A stretch of 64,000 nt of DNA from contig WARS01000014.1 of assembly GCA_008933995.1 (NCBI GenBank), forward strand, positions 7,611,192 through 7,675,191. The letters run 5' to 3'. Shown here one piece after another: positions 1 to 11,564 of this stretch. Under the pieces are notes generated by a model. That model was not told the origin of the DNA and searched no databases. It was given only the letters and a program-made list of their open reading frames with translations. This DNA is from Datnioides undecimradiatus (Eukaryota > Chordata > Actinopteri > Lobotiformes > Datnioididae). A program made the translations under genes and the position numbers. Positions within the stretch are counted from its first letter, which is position 1. Every line of letters starts with the position of its first letter.

Positions 1-3000
1 TGTGTCACCGGTAGCTCTGTTTCGTGCTAACACTTCAGCACACACTATGCCAAATGAAATCCATTGATCACTTTCATTTAATGAATGAAAAACAAATCTT
101 TTTTATTCCACGTCCTGTTAATGAATTTCTCAAAATGAGTCATCCTTGAGTCAGTATTGCCCAACTGTCAGTTTGAAACTGCGTCCTCAAGTTCCACTGT
201 GTCGTGATTGTGAGCTGTATGCAGCCTTCAGCCGCCCAACGCCTTAACTCTTAACGTGGAACAGTCCCTAATGTTGATCGAAAGAAGACTCTGTGCTTCA
301 CCTCCTTCAGAAAAGCTTTTAACCACACGTCATCTGAGGTTAGTCATCATTAAGTATTAGAAGCAGTGACCTGCAGTGTAAAATAGTGTGAGCTCAAGTG
401 TTAGCATGAAGCCTCACGCTGGAACAGAGGCCGCGTGCTCCTGGGAGCAGACTGTGATCACAGCAAGGCAACGAACCTTTAATGGAAAATTACAACTGCC
501 AGCAAACTATCAGCAAGTTGCAGACAGAATCAAAGGCGTGTTGCTTCACCAAGATAAAGGATGACAATCATCATGGAGCCCCCGGTTTGGCCTGCACTGG
601 AAAGCGGGCGTGCGCGTATCTGTCTGACCGTCTGGAGACCTCAGGACATATCTACCCGCCAGCACACAGACAGAAAGAGCGACAGACTGACAGACTGTGA
701 ACAATGTATTCTTCTCTCCTGCCTCCTGGTGTTAATAATGTACATAGCTCATATGTATGTGTGCCTGCAAGCCGCTTCTGCACCTTAAGGACAGCACTGG
801 GGTGTGTGTGTGTGTGTGTGAGTGTGTGTATGTGTGTGTTTGAGAGAGAGAGAGAAGGAGAGGAAGGAGCTGTGTCGAAGATGTGTGCCTTTGGTAGAGT
901 GCGGCTGGATTGAAACTATCTGTGCTTTAATCTGTGAGCGACACATGCAGGTAGCTTTCAGGAATTGTGGCTCGAGACAGCAGGCAGGGCTTTAATGGGG
1001 AGCGAGGAGGAACGGGGAAGTGGTTAACACTGGCTGTATTTCTGTGCAGAGAGAGTGTTGACTTGGTCAGCTCAACATGGGAGTCTGTAAGAGAAGCGAG
1101 TGCAGTTAATTCTGTATAAGCGAACGCCTGCTGCGATAACAGGGAATAGGGAAGTTTGGGCTTGAGGTTCGTCTCAGAGGACCGTGTCATCAGCAGAGGC
1201 TGAGCCCTGTTGTTTTGAAGTCACTTGTTTTTCACAGTCGAGTCTCTGAGCTCAAAACTTCCCATTCCCCAGCTGACCTCAGTGCACGCTCAAGTCTTTC
1301 CGCTCCTCTGTCGGTGGGTCCACCTCTCCCTTCGTCCTGGCTCAGAGTATACCAAGCCAGATTCAGCCCTGATTTCTTGAAGACAAAATCATTCTTCTGT
1401 CACCTGAGCGTACAAATGCATGCACAGAGTTAGGAACTGTGGCAGCGAGTGGAAGATAAACTCAAGTGTTTAAAATATTATTTGGCACAATCCAATTTTA
1501 CTTTTGAAAGTACCAGAATGTGAAACGTTTGATTTGGGTTCCCTGAGAGTCGTGGCTCCTCACGTACAAAGTGTGGCGAGTGTATCAGAAAGCTACTTGT
1601 GTTGCAGCGAGCAGGCTAAAGCACAGGCTGAAGTGCCAGCCTGCCTTTAGCAGCCTCCCGTGGGAACAGCTCTGAAGGCACCTGTGGGGGAAAAAATAGG
1701 ACGAATTGGAATCCGCCATGATTTTATGAACCAAAGCACTAAAGAGATTTACACTGGATGCACATCACTATCATGGTGAATTTATTTAAGATTCTCTCGA
1801 ATCAGAGGAGGACCAGGCATCACTTTACCAAATGTTTCTTCCATGTGCCTTTTGTTGTCGCATCGCGTGCCGAAAGATCGCTTCCGTTCCTGCGTGGCTC
1901 CACTTTGTGATGGTTCTCAGTGGGCTGCAGTCCACAGACAATATTTAAAGCAGTGGATGCCAATTGTTTAGTCAGCAGCCATCAGAAACACCTGCCGTCT
2001 TTATCCGCGCATCTGTCTTTGTGGTTTTTATCTTCGGCAGTGTCGCAAAGATCACAAACTGAGCGCGATTATGTAAGATAAAAGATTCTACACGATCCCG
2101 ATGATCAAATCACATGCTGGTATTTGTTTATGGAACATCAGTGTGCCTAATTACATTATGTGTTGATTGGCTTATACACATCCTGATCCACGTCAGGACT
2201 TTACATCAGTGACAATGCGTTGAATTCAATAGGCCGAACAAAAATGTTTTCAGCACTGTAGCATCGGGGCTCGACAGTAACAGTTGGATGAATTGACAGC
2301 GGACCTGGCCTTTGGTTGCAATCAGTGGCTACCACTTTTTAACACATACAGCACAGAGAGAGGCATTTTTAACAGTAGTTGTATTAATAAAATCTAAATA
2401 TTGCATTTCCAGCGGTGACTGGAACCAGACAACGCCGCGTGTGCTTGGATGCGTTTACCCACGCGCACACAGGTGTCTGTTTTATAGACAGAGGCAGAAC
2501 AAATGAAATTGCTGCATCTCGAATCGAGTGACATCAAACAAAGCCAAGCAAACACAAAGAGTCCCGGGCGGCACAGTGCCCTGGCGTCTTTAAGCTGGAC
2601 AGAAAACACAGAATAGGAATCATGAAGCAGTGTGGGATGGAGCCGTAGCCACCGTCATTATCTGTAGCTGCTAGCCCGACGACATGCTGAGGTGGAGGCC
2701 GCTCGAGCTGGCACACCCACTCCTGGGCCAATTAACCTTCATAAAATCTTTCAGTGCTGCGTGTAGTTCACAAAGAACTTTGTTCAGTTACTGAAACATT
2801 GTTATGACACATTTTCACTTTTAAGCTGACTGTGTCTAAACTCAGTCAAATTACAAGGCGACTACAAATGGGAACCATGTTTTCAGTTTCGACAACCAAA
2901 AGCTGACGCCTGGCTGACAGCCTGCTAACCACTTTAACGAGTTAGTGTCGAGCCCTGAGCATCGCTTGCCCTCTGGTTGAGCAGTCTTATTTAGCAAGCA

Positions 3001-3427
3001 GCAACTAAAGTGCACTTATAAGAAGAGTATTCCTGCTTCGGCGTGTGCATCAGTCTTTGCGGCGAGAAGACGGCAGCAGGAGCTGTCAGAGGCTGGAGAT
3101 GTTAGAACGTTATCAAGAAGCGGCCTATCTTGTTGTGCTTCCACTGATTCAGATGTGTGTCTCAGGCTTGCACTGAGCACGCAGCATATAAAGGACAATA
3201 TTACCATTCAGCTCAAAAATAGAAAAAAGAGGTAATTGCTTTGCTTCTCGCAGCGGAGCAACGAGGTTGTAACTGTTTATTCTCTGCACATTCTGGAAAC
3301 TACACGTGAATCGACATGAAATCCGAATAAAGACTCATTTTTGTATTTACTCTGAGGTGTTTACGGTGTCGCGTGCCACAGAGAAGGAGCTCATATTGCT
3401 GACAGTTTATCTTCTCCTCTCGTAAAG
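1..3427. other. Non-coding stretch, no gene seen
   Basis: No open frame here has coding character, and all are short. The only obvious structure is a GT-rich microsatellite with a following GA tract at about 800-857. I see no terminal repeats, tRNA-like promoter or recognisable transposase words. The stretch is most likely intergenic or intronic DNA. Confidence 0.6.
800..857. repeat. (GT)n/(GA)n microsatellite
   Basis: An interrupted GT run (about 800-842) is followed directly by a GA run (about 843-857). Small open frames crossing it are products of the repeat and are not genes. Confidence 0.85.
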
Positions 3428-3639
3428 ATCAGAGTCCATGTTTATGGCCCAGGAGACACTGAGCATTTCTCTATCTGCTGCTGTTGAGGAGAAGGTAAGC
3501 GGTGAAAACGAAGTCCTCCGTGTTAGAGACATGCTACCCATTCTTCCTGGAAAAATGGGGTTAGAGCCCAGGCTTGATAACAGTAAAGGCTTGGTGCTGA
3601 TACGTGCAAGTCGGTGCATGTAACGGGAATATCAAGGGT

Positions 3640-6600
3640 TTGTGTGCAGAGTGGAGGAAAAAAAACCCTTTTTGGTGTGTGTGGTTCTAGCTCTTTGTCA
3701 GAGCAGATGTCTCTTCGTTTCACATACACCAGAGCACCAACTGCTGTTTCAGTTTCAGTTGCTGTTCTCAGTTCTCACTCTACTTCCTGTTTGTCTCCGA
3801 GGCCTGACGGGTGTTCAGTTTCCATGGCTACTGTTAACCACATTATATTAGTCATAGAAAACACTTACCATTTACTATGGTATATCATCTAAAGTTTCCT
3901 CCACTTGACAAACTTTTCCTTTCTTGCATGTGTCCCTTTCACCCTGATGCTGTGGACCAATAACAGTAGGAGTCATCTCAAAAAGTCCCTGTTCTGCTTT
4001 CTGTTCCTACGAACAGAACTATGAGCCCGGCTCATTGGAAAAATACCAAAAACAAAAGAAATATTGACTTTGAAAATGTTGCTGCCAGTTCCGTGAATGA
4101 AAACCCAACACACGGCGCTAACAAAAACAAAGTTATTGGGAAAACTTCTGATGAAGTTACAGTCATAACAATAGCTTAATTATTGACAGTCAGACCTATG
4201 ATATAAAGGTTAATACTGAGCCTCAAACCAAGGTCAGCTGTTGTGAAAACAGGTGAAGGCAACCAGCAGTGATTTCTCACTTGTGACATCTAGTGTTGAA
4301 AAAGTAAAACTGCAGCTTTGTCTCTCTGATTGCTGCAGGAAGAAAAGAAGCCGCACTCAACAGCAGCGTTGCGCTCATCACAGTGTTCAGTGGTGCAACA
4401 AGTGCCCGGAGGACTGCTGTAACAGTGTACTAGAGGCAGGAGAAGAACAGAATGTTCACATATATCCTGACAGTGCAAAGGGTTTTTACTGAAGATTTCA
4501 AAACTACTCGAGTCTTTCACTTATTAACGAAGAAACATATGTCATAAAACATTGACGTGCTGTTAGTAAAAGTACATTTCTGCATCCAGAACCTTACTTA
4601 TATAAAAGCTCAAGAGAATTAGCATCAGTTTATACTTAAAATACCTAAAGGAGTTCAGTAAAGTCTTAAACTCCATTTAAGAATCAAGTACATATGTCAG
4701 CATGTATTATTTATGCATTAATTAATCTGTTAATCATCTGTTTAATGCTTAAGCTGGTAAAGGTAGCTTGGTTTAGAATAATATGCCATAATTTCATGGT
4801 TGGTTCTATTTTGTGTTATGAGCACCAACATATGAGTAGATCACATCCTGTATTGTGCCATCAGTAAGAAACCAGAGGGGAAGTAAGTGGAAAATTCCCT
4901 GACCTTTAAGTTTATGTCCATCATGTAGATTTGTTCCACCAGCCATCTAAGATGAATGGATGTTCAGGCTTGTCACCGTGGTGAGAGCGGGGACAACATG
5001 GAGACGGTTGAGCTTTTCCTCTGCAGCAGGATACGCTTGGATTTTGTGATCTTGCAGGAGAAGCTCTGGTCTGATCGCTCTCCTTGGTGCAGCCTTGGTG
5101 CTTAATCGGTCAGAGCTCAGACCTCAGCTGATTCTGCTTCTTTGGTCGTTGGAAGCTGGAAGCTCATCTTCAGCTCTAATGTTCTCTCCCCAAGTCTGTA
5201 CAGTGTCATCAGAGCACGTTCTTACTCTCCCCGTCCAGTCTCTCGCTCACAGTTTGGTCCCAACAGCTTTTTACGTCACAAGAGAAGATGATCTCCTGCT
5301 TTCCTCTTCAGCTTGCCCGTTGGGACGGAGCTGCTGCGACATCGCTCTGCACACTCAAGCTCCTGCTGATGCAGTTGCTGACTTCTCCTGAGCCGGAGCT
5401 TTTGCAGCAATGAGTGTTCATAATTTTCATTATTCAGGGCTTCATTTTTCTACCTCTCAGGCCCATTTTCAGTTTGGTACTGGAGGACTTTTCCCTCTGT
5501 AATGCATCGAGAAGAAGAGCCCTGTCAGTTCTTTGTCCAGGATTTCCTCAAGGACAATTTGTCTTCACTCTGCTTCTTCAGACCCTTTCATCTGAAGTCC
5601 CAGTTTATGAGGATCATTGGAGATGCGTCTACATGTATGCTTATATGAAGTATAGTATAAATAAAACATTACATTTCATGTAAAATTTTTACTATTTTAA
5701 ATTTTTATTCAACATGTTTAGTCACATGTACAGTATTTTGGTGCTATACAACAATATAGTGTTTTACTTTTTCATAATTATGTTCCTTGAGTGCTGAAAA
5801 GATGGTTTAATCACACCAGACCCATTTATTCCTAAAAAGAAACAGGAACTGGTCCACTTTTCTGCCACCACATGACGGTGATGCATCATCTAGTCTCAGC
5901 ATAAGCACGTGGGGCAGAACATCCAGCATGAAGCATTATAGTGCGACCCCCAGTGGACAAACCAGGAATAACTTTTTGTATATTTAAGGACTGGACTAGT
6001 CTGTTCCAGTGTTTCTCTGCCAGAGGAGCGGAGGAGCTGTGTGTAGGCGGTTAGCTTCTACTGGAAATCTGAATCTTCCTACTCTAAATATGACACTCAC
6101 GCACAACAGCTTCCTGTCTCCAAGTACAGCGGGCTGATCGGTGCTTCTTCTGATGTTGTAGGACGTAAAACCGAAACAAAGAGCTGAAAGGTGCTGAAAC
6201 CATGACGGCTATGTGTGTTTGCGACTACGAGCTCCACCTTTGGAGGCAGTCGTTCAATCTACTGTTAGTATAAAAACGCTGATCATAGCGGCTTAAAGCA
6301 AATACCAATACCACATCCAGAGATCAGCACCAGAACTCCTTCCATGTTTAGATGGACATTTTCTGTTGGCCTCCTCTGCTTGTTTCACCTGAAGCTTTCA
6401 TGTGTCCCTCAATATAAAACAGTCATATATGACAAACCACGATAGATGTGTCTGAGCCTGCAGGAATAACATGAACTCAGACTGTGTTTTATTTAGCGTA
6501 GAGAGCGCAGGTACAGTAGGCGCAGGCGCAATGCAGGCTTTGGTGTGCGTAGGTCAAGCGTACATGCGGTTACATTCCGTGTTTTGATATGTTTCCACCT

Positions 6601-9120
6601 CACTGCTTATTATAACGTCTATATGGGCTTCCTGTCTGACTCTTGTGTGTGTATGTGTCACTTCCCTGTCCTCCTGCTCTCTTTTCTGACTTTGGAAGGC
6701 TTGAATCAAGAAAAGATGTGACGTCTTAAGCCGCTGATATGATATGAAGTATGCTGCACTGAAGGGAGTGGTAGAGGAGGTGAGGACAACGGGGAGGGAG
6801 TAGGAGGTTTGAGATGTTTAGAGGTGGATTCAGTGGGAGGGGTGACTTCAGGTCGACAGCAGAAATGTAATCATTTCCTCAATCTACCTGACGCTGTGAG
6901 ATTTATTATGGCTCAGCCACAGACGGAGGCTCCTGCGTCTCATAAACATGCTGCTGTAACACAGCATGGAGATCGTATTGTATTTGTCGCCACATCCTGA
7001 ACAGCAGTGTTTCCAGCAAAGCAGTCAAATCTCACACACGCATTTCCCTTTTTGTCCCATAAAACGATAAGTTAGGCCCGGTCGTGCAGTATATGTGCAT
7101 GCATGAGGGGATTGGATTATGCATTGAAGAGTCAAGTAACCTCTTTTACTCTGTTTCCTGCAGGTGTAAATTTGTTCACAGAGGTGCATGGTTCCCCCGC
7201 AGGTAATGAATAACCAAGTTCCTCTCTGTATTACAGGTGCGGTGCGTTCAGTGCTGCTCTGATCTGATGCTGAGAAATGGAGAAAACGTCTTACGGTTTT
7301 TGGAATTCCTGCAGAGAAATAGCTTTGTAGAGATTTCAGAGCTAAGTGGTGCAAAGCCTTCCAGTTTTATGTCCAACGGGGACCTGGCTGGCCTTATAAT
7401 GCGTACCTCCTTTCTAAAGAAACACTAGGACATCCAGTGCACCTGCTGCCGAAAGTTAAATACAGTTTGACCTCAGTAAAAAGTGCTGGGTGCCTTCTTT
7501 CCAGGCTCTTAGCTGCAGATCAACAACTTTATAAATGGATCTGAATGCTGCAGATTAAAAGTGATGTGTTTGGAGGAGGATACGACAGGTTTTGTCTGCT
7601 TGAACTTGCATATATTTGATTAAATTACAGTAATTATAGTAACTATAGGGTATATGTTTATGTACCCTGTCAGTATACAGGGCTCCAAATAAACCACACA
7701 TGGTAGCTTCTTATATACCCAAATGACCAGAGATCAAGCTGCACTAGTCCTCCCATTAAACATTTTGTTCGTAACTGCCCTTTAAAAGTGTTGCCTGATC
7801 TGACACCATCAATGGTCTGTGCCTTTCCAAACCCAATCACCGCTGATGATGAATCTGTGTTTCGATGTGACGACGTCATGGTTAAGGTTTGGTCGGAAAT
7901 ATCATAGTTTGGGTTAAAGGGGTGAGAGGAGGGCCCTTAAAGCTTTATTAGATGCTGATTGGTTGGGAACAGCTGGTTATTGGTCGAACTATCTGAAAGA
8001 AACAGGACCAGAGCAGGGAGGTCCTCAGGCCGACTCCAGGCTATGAAAGCCTGTCCTGTGTGAAACGCTTGCTTCATGTAGCACACTTGTTTCACTACCT
8101 ACCTACCAGCTGCTGTACTGCCTGTGACCAGCAGGTGGCACTGTAATACCATTTATCACCTCAGCCCGTGAGCACTTACCTTCTCACACCAAAACTAGAA
8201 AACTTGAAAAGTATTCCATGGAAATATGCATCTGCTGGCTTTATTATGTTAGCAAAGCCTCAGACCGATGCAATTGTCAAAACCTTGAATGGAATACAAC
8301 TGGACGACTTATCTTCCAGTGTAAAAATGGATGCTTTCTGAGGAAACAGCTGATTTAACCCATGATTAGGGCCCCAAACCCTCAGTTCTGATAAGAGTTC
8401 GTGCACAGACCATCATTATTACTGTTTTTTTTTTATCAATTAGACTTTCACACTTTGTCTCACTGCCTGTTATTCTCTTTCCCGTCTCACACATTTATGA
8501 AGAATCCGAACAGAGAAGCGTTGTTTGAAGAAGTAGAGAAATAGTTATTCAGCCAGAGAAGTGCAGCGGCTCAGCAGGACAGCAGTCGAGTGCATAAAAT
8601 ATGTGAATCAGAGATTCCACGTACGGCGCTGAATGGAAGCTCATTCATTTGTAACGAGCGGATCCGTTCGCACTGCACGTGATACCCATGTGTTGCAGTG
8701 GAGGTGCTGCGGCGGGTCATTCATGCACAAAGCAAAATAAACGTATACATGTCAGTGATTGGCCCCAAAATGGTGGTGGCCCCGCTGCAGCTGCACACTG
8801 CAGCTGTGTTGCAATGCAGCGAGATATGGCTCGGCATACACAAATTCAAACACACGCACACTCAAATTGGAAAGTAACCAGGTATTGTGAGTCATCAGCA
8901 AAGCCCTGTATGAAAAAACCCAACTCAGAGACAGATGGGTGAGAGAAAAGTGAAGCACGGGAGGGGGAGGGGGGGGGGGTGAGGAAGTGGGAGAGACGGG
9001 GAGCGAGAGAGGGAAAACAGACGGAGAGATAGAAAGTGTCACCGAGGGGCGAGTTAAATGACATTAATGATGCGTTGGTGTGAAGTGGCTGTGAATCTCA
9101 ACACTCTCCCTCTCTCTCGA
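3640..9120. other. Non-coding stretch, no gene seen
   Basis: Only short, unrelated open frames occur. A purine-rich, G-run-containing segment lies at about 8940-9030. Parts of 5,990-6,430 have the look of an old interspersed repeat, but no ends or target duplication could be defined. Nothing else is supported. Confidence 0.55.
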
Positions 9121-9180
9121 CTTGTTACCATGGTTGCTGCTGCTGACATCCTGATCGCAGAGCACAGATAATGAAGTCAG

Positions 9181-9199
9181 GTGTGTGTGTGTGTGTGTA
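9181..9199. repeat. (GT)n microsatellite
   Basis: A short, nearly pure GT run sits in a generally GT-rich neighbourhood (about 9181-9340). Confidence 0.8.
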
Positions 9200-9546
9200 G
9201 GAGAGGAGTGAGAGCAGATGAGGGGACTTCACTCTGCATGTGTGTATGTATGGCATGTGTGCGCGCGCTGTATCATATCGCTCCACATGCGAGCGTCATG
9301 CACTGAATTGGTGCGGCTCTGCGCGTGTGACTCTGGTGTGTGTCCTGTGTCTTACTCCATTCCTCTTTTCATCTCTCACTTTTCTCCCACTTTCTCTTTT
9401 GTCTGCAGAAATAATGAAACTTGGAGATCCCAAACGGACACACACACGAACAATGCAGTCTAGGTAAGTTCTCAACACACATAGGCTTGCAGAGGTACGT
9501 AGTAATAAGTAGAGCACTGAACTGATGGCCGTATGAATTAATGTCA

Positions 9547-9560
9547 GTTACCCTGGCAAC
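9547..9560 (+). promoter_or_regulatory. RFX X-box match
   Basis: GTTACC-CT-GGCAAC fits the RFX transcription-factor X-box pattern GTNRCC-N2-RGYAAC at every defined position. RFX proteins bind such imperfect palindromes as dimers, for example upstream of ciliary genes. Occupancy cannot be judged from sequence. Three other exact matches occur in the window. Confidence 0.4.
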
Positions 9561-9831
9561 CGCAGCCTGTGAAATAAGATACAAAGGATGAGAGGAAGGA
9601 GAGAAGGAAGGAGAGATGGAGAACAGACAAGAGCCAGAGAGGGCCACAAAGTCCAAACATGAGAGTAAAGATCAGCGGTGGTTCTGTGCTCCGTCGTACA
9701 CTGGTTGCCCTTATTGGTCTTTTGTTTCTCCTACAAATCAACCCATCAGTCAGTCAGTCAGTGCGTCCAGCAGTGTGTTTCTCCACCTGGAGTGTCTGCA
9801 GCAGCTGCTCTTCTCTTTGCAAACTGAGCCA

Positions 9832-9890
9832 GTGTAGAGCGGCTCGTCCACTAATGGTAAGGTTGCTGGTTCGGTTCCTGGCTCCTCCTC
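9832..9890 (+). repeat. tRNA-derived SINE-like fragment
   Basis: The segment resembles the head of a tRNA-derived SINE. It has a tRNA-like 'tagagcggctcgtccac' stretch and then, at 9868-9878, GGTTCGGTTCC, which is close to the Pol III B-box GGTTCRANNCC. It does not fold into a full tRNA and no tail or target duplication was found, so it is a degraded piece. Confidence 0.35.
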
Positions 9891-10547
9891 ACCCTCGCGT
9901 CGATGCCGGACGCTGCCTCCTGCGCGGTTCCATCACGTCGTTCCCCTTCTCTCTCTCCTCCCTTTACCGTCAGAAAATAAAAAAGAAAAATATAATTAGT
10001 TCAGCCATGACGGACAGCGAGAGGGTACACAGCAGGGCTGAGACAGGTGAGACACTGAGCTGTTTCTGTTCAGATGAAGGCTGTCGTCCAACAGGAGGCA
10101 AATGATGTGGATCCCTGATATTTTCAGATTTAGTCGTTAGTGTTAACTGTGTGTTGCACAGCCATGATGCTACTGATCAGAGCCCAGCAATTCCGGGTGG
10201 CAGGCAGAGAAACATCACAGATTACCAATATGGTGGCTGAAATACTGATTCTGTGACCTGATTTGAGCCGCTCTAAAGTTGTCATGCTGTATAGTGATTC
10301 TCCTGTCAGACCATGGAAGTCTTGTTATGCACCCTCGTAAAACACCCGCAGTCTCCTCCGAGCCTCCACCGCCATGTCACAGCCTTCAGCTTGAATTAAT
10401 TCTGGAGAAGTCCATCCAGTCAAATCCAGTGAGCGGGGCGGGTTGGGAACGGTCGTGCTCTGCTGATTGTGTGTTTTCAATGCCTTGCTCCATGATGGAG
10501 AACCCAAGCTCCATTGTGTACAGCTCACTTCAATGTCCTTCCCTCAG

Positions 10548-10658
10548 ACGCCTCAGAGCGGTGTAGTGGAGTTCACCAGTGACAGTCTGACCACGGCAGA
10601 TGAGTTCATGGTGCACACCTCGGCCATAATGCCCGAGAGAACAACCAGCAGTTTCATG
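10548..10658 (+). CDS. Orphan exon candidate, gene unknown
   Basis: A pyrimidine-rich acceptor ending in 'ttccctcag' precedes this stretch and 'ATG|GTGACG' follows it as a possible donor. The 111 bp between them are open in phase 0 and encode 37 residues rich in Ser and Thr, beginning TPQSGVVEFTSD and including DEFMVHTSAIMPE. Length divisible by three and matching phases would suit an internal exon of a large multi-exon gene on the plus strand. I do not recognise the protein. No partner exon was confirmed nearby, and the donor is mediocre, so it could be a chance arrangement. Confidence 0.3.
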
Positions 10659-10699
10659 GTGACGCACACGTGCACACGTAACACACTGTGACTGCGGTC

Positions 10700-11470
10700 C
10701 TGCTGGTGATCGTGCATCGTAACTCAGTAAGCTAACTCACAACAGCTCCAACTGTCTAGTCCCTAGCACATAACAGCATTTAACCATTTATGTAATAATA
10801 TACAGCAGGAAAACAGTTTGTAGTCATATTGGTTCATGCTGCAAACATGTATGCCGATGCCAATATGTCTTTGCTAGGTGAATATCGATAAATCAGCGAG
10901 GCTCTGCCGCTAACCCAGCTTTTGTCATTTTGAACAAACCAGAAGCGTGAAGAGAAAGTGTTTCATTTGCAGCAACCATCAGGAGAACAATGTCTCGTAA
11001 ACCGGTTTGTAAGCTGAACGTCTGCTGCGCGTCACTGTCGGTGTTTGAGCAAAACAAAATGGACATTTTTATCTGAGCATCTGTTGTGTCTCCTTAACTA
11101 ATGTTTGTCCCCACTGCGCCTCGAGAACGATGAAAGGATTATTTAATCAGGTGCATTTCAAAGCCCGCAAAGCATCTCACGTCTCCTCTCGACACTTCCG
11201 TATTTTCAATTCGAGTCAACAGCTTTACATGGAATCAGAGGAGCTGCGTTTCCAAGAGCTCCTCCATCAAACGGTGCGGGACGTTCGCTGGGTGTTTAAG
11301 AAACACGGTGCATCACAGGAGAACGAGCAGAGGCAATAAGACGACTGATATCCATACTGCCGTAGATCAGAGTTACATGACACAAAAGACCCGGGGCGCA
11401 GTGACAAACTTTCATACTCGTACAGCGTTTAGTTTATAGAGGTTATGGACCCAAACAGAAGAGCAGCGTG
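10700..11470. other. Non-coding stretch with one small open frame
   Basis: A 69-codon plus-strand frame from ATG at 11,130 to 11,339 has a mixed, non-repetitive composition (it includes ELLHQTVRDVRWVFKKHG). It has no recognised family and no convincing splice or promoter context, so it is not called a gene. Nothing else is seen. Confidence 0.45.
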
Positions 11471-11475
11471 TTTGA

Positions 11476-11551
<76 letters not shown>

Positions 11552-11564
11552 GTCTATCTGTCTG
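11476..11564. repeat. (ATCT)n microsatellite
   Basis: About 19 perfect ATCT units (11,476-11,551) are followed by degenerate units with G substitutions. A pyrimidine-rich C/T tract continues to about 11,850. Open frames through it (ILSY/SIYL repeats) are artefacts. Confidence 0.95.

Noticed and set aside
7025-7354. 109-codon minus-strand frame
   Set aside because: No motif, and it overlaps a plus-strand frame of similar length. It fits chance in stop-poor sequence.
9123-9136. GTTACCATGGTTGC as a fifth X-box
   Set aside because: The second half (GGTTGC) does not fit RGYAAC.
9659-10105. 148-codon plus-strand frame
   Set aside because: It crosses the SINE-like fragment and low-complexity sequence. 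Its composition is not protein-like.
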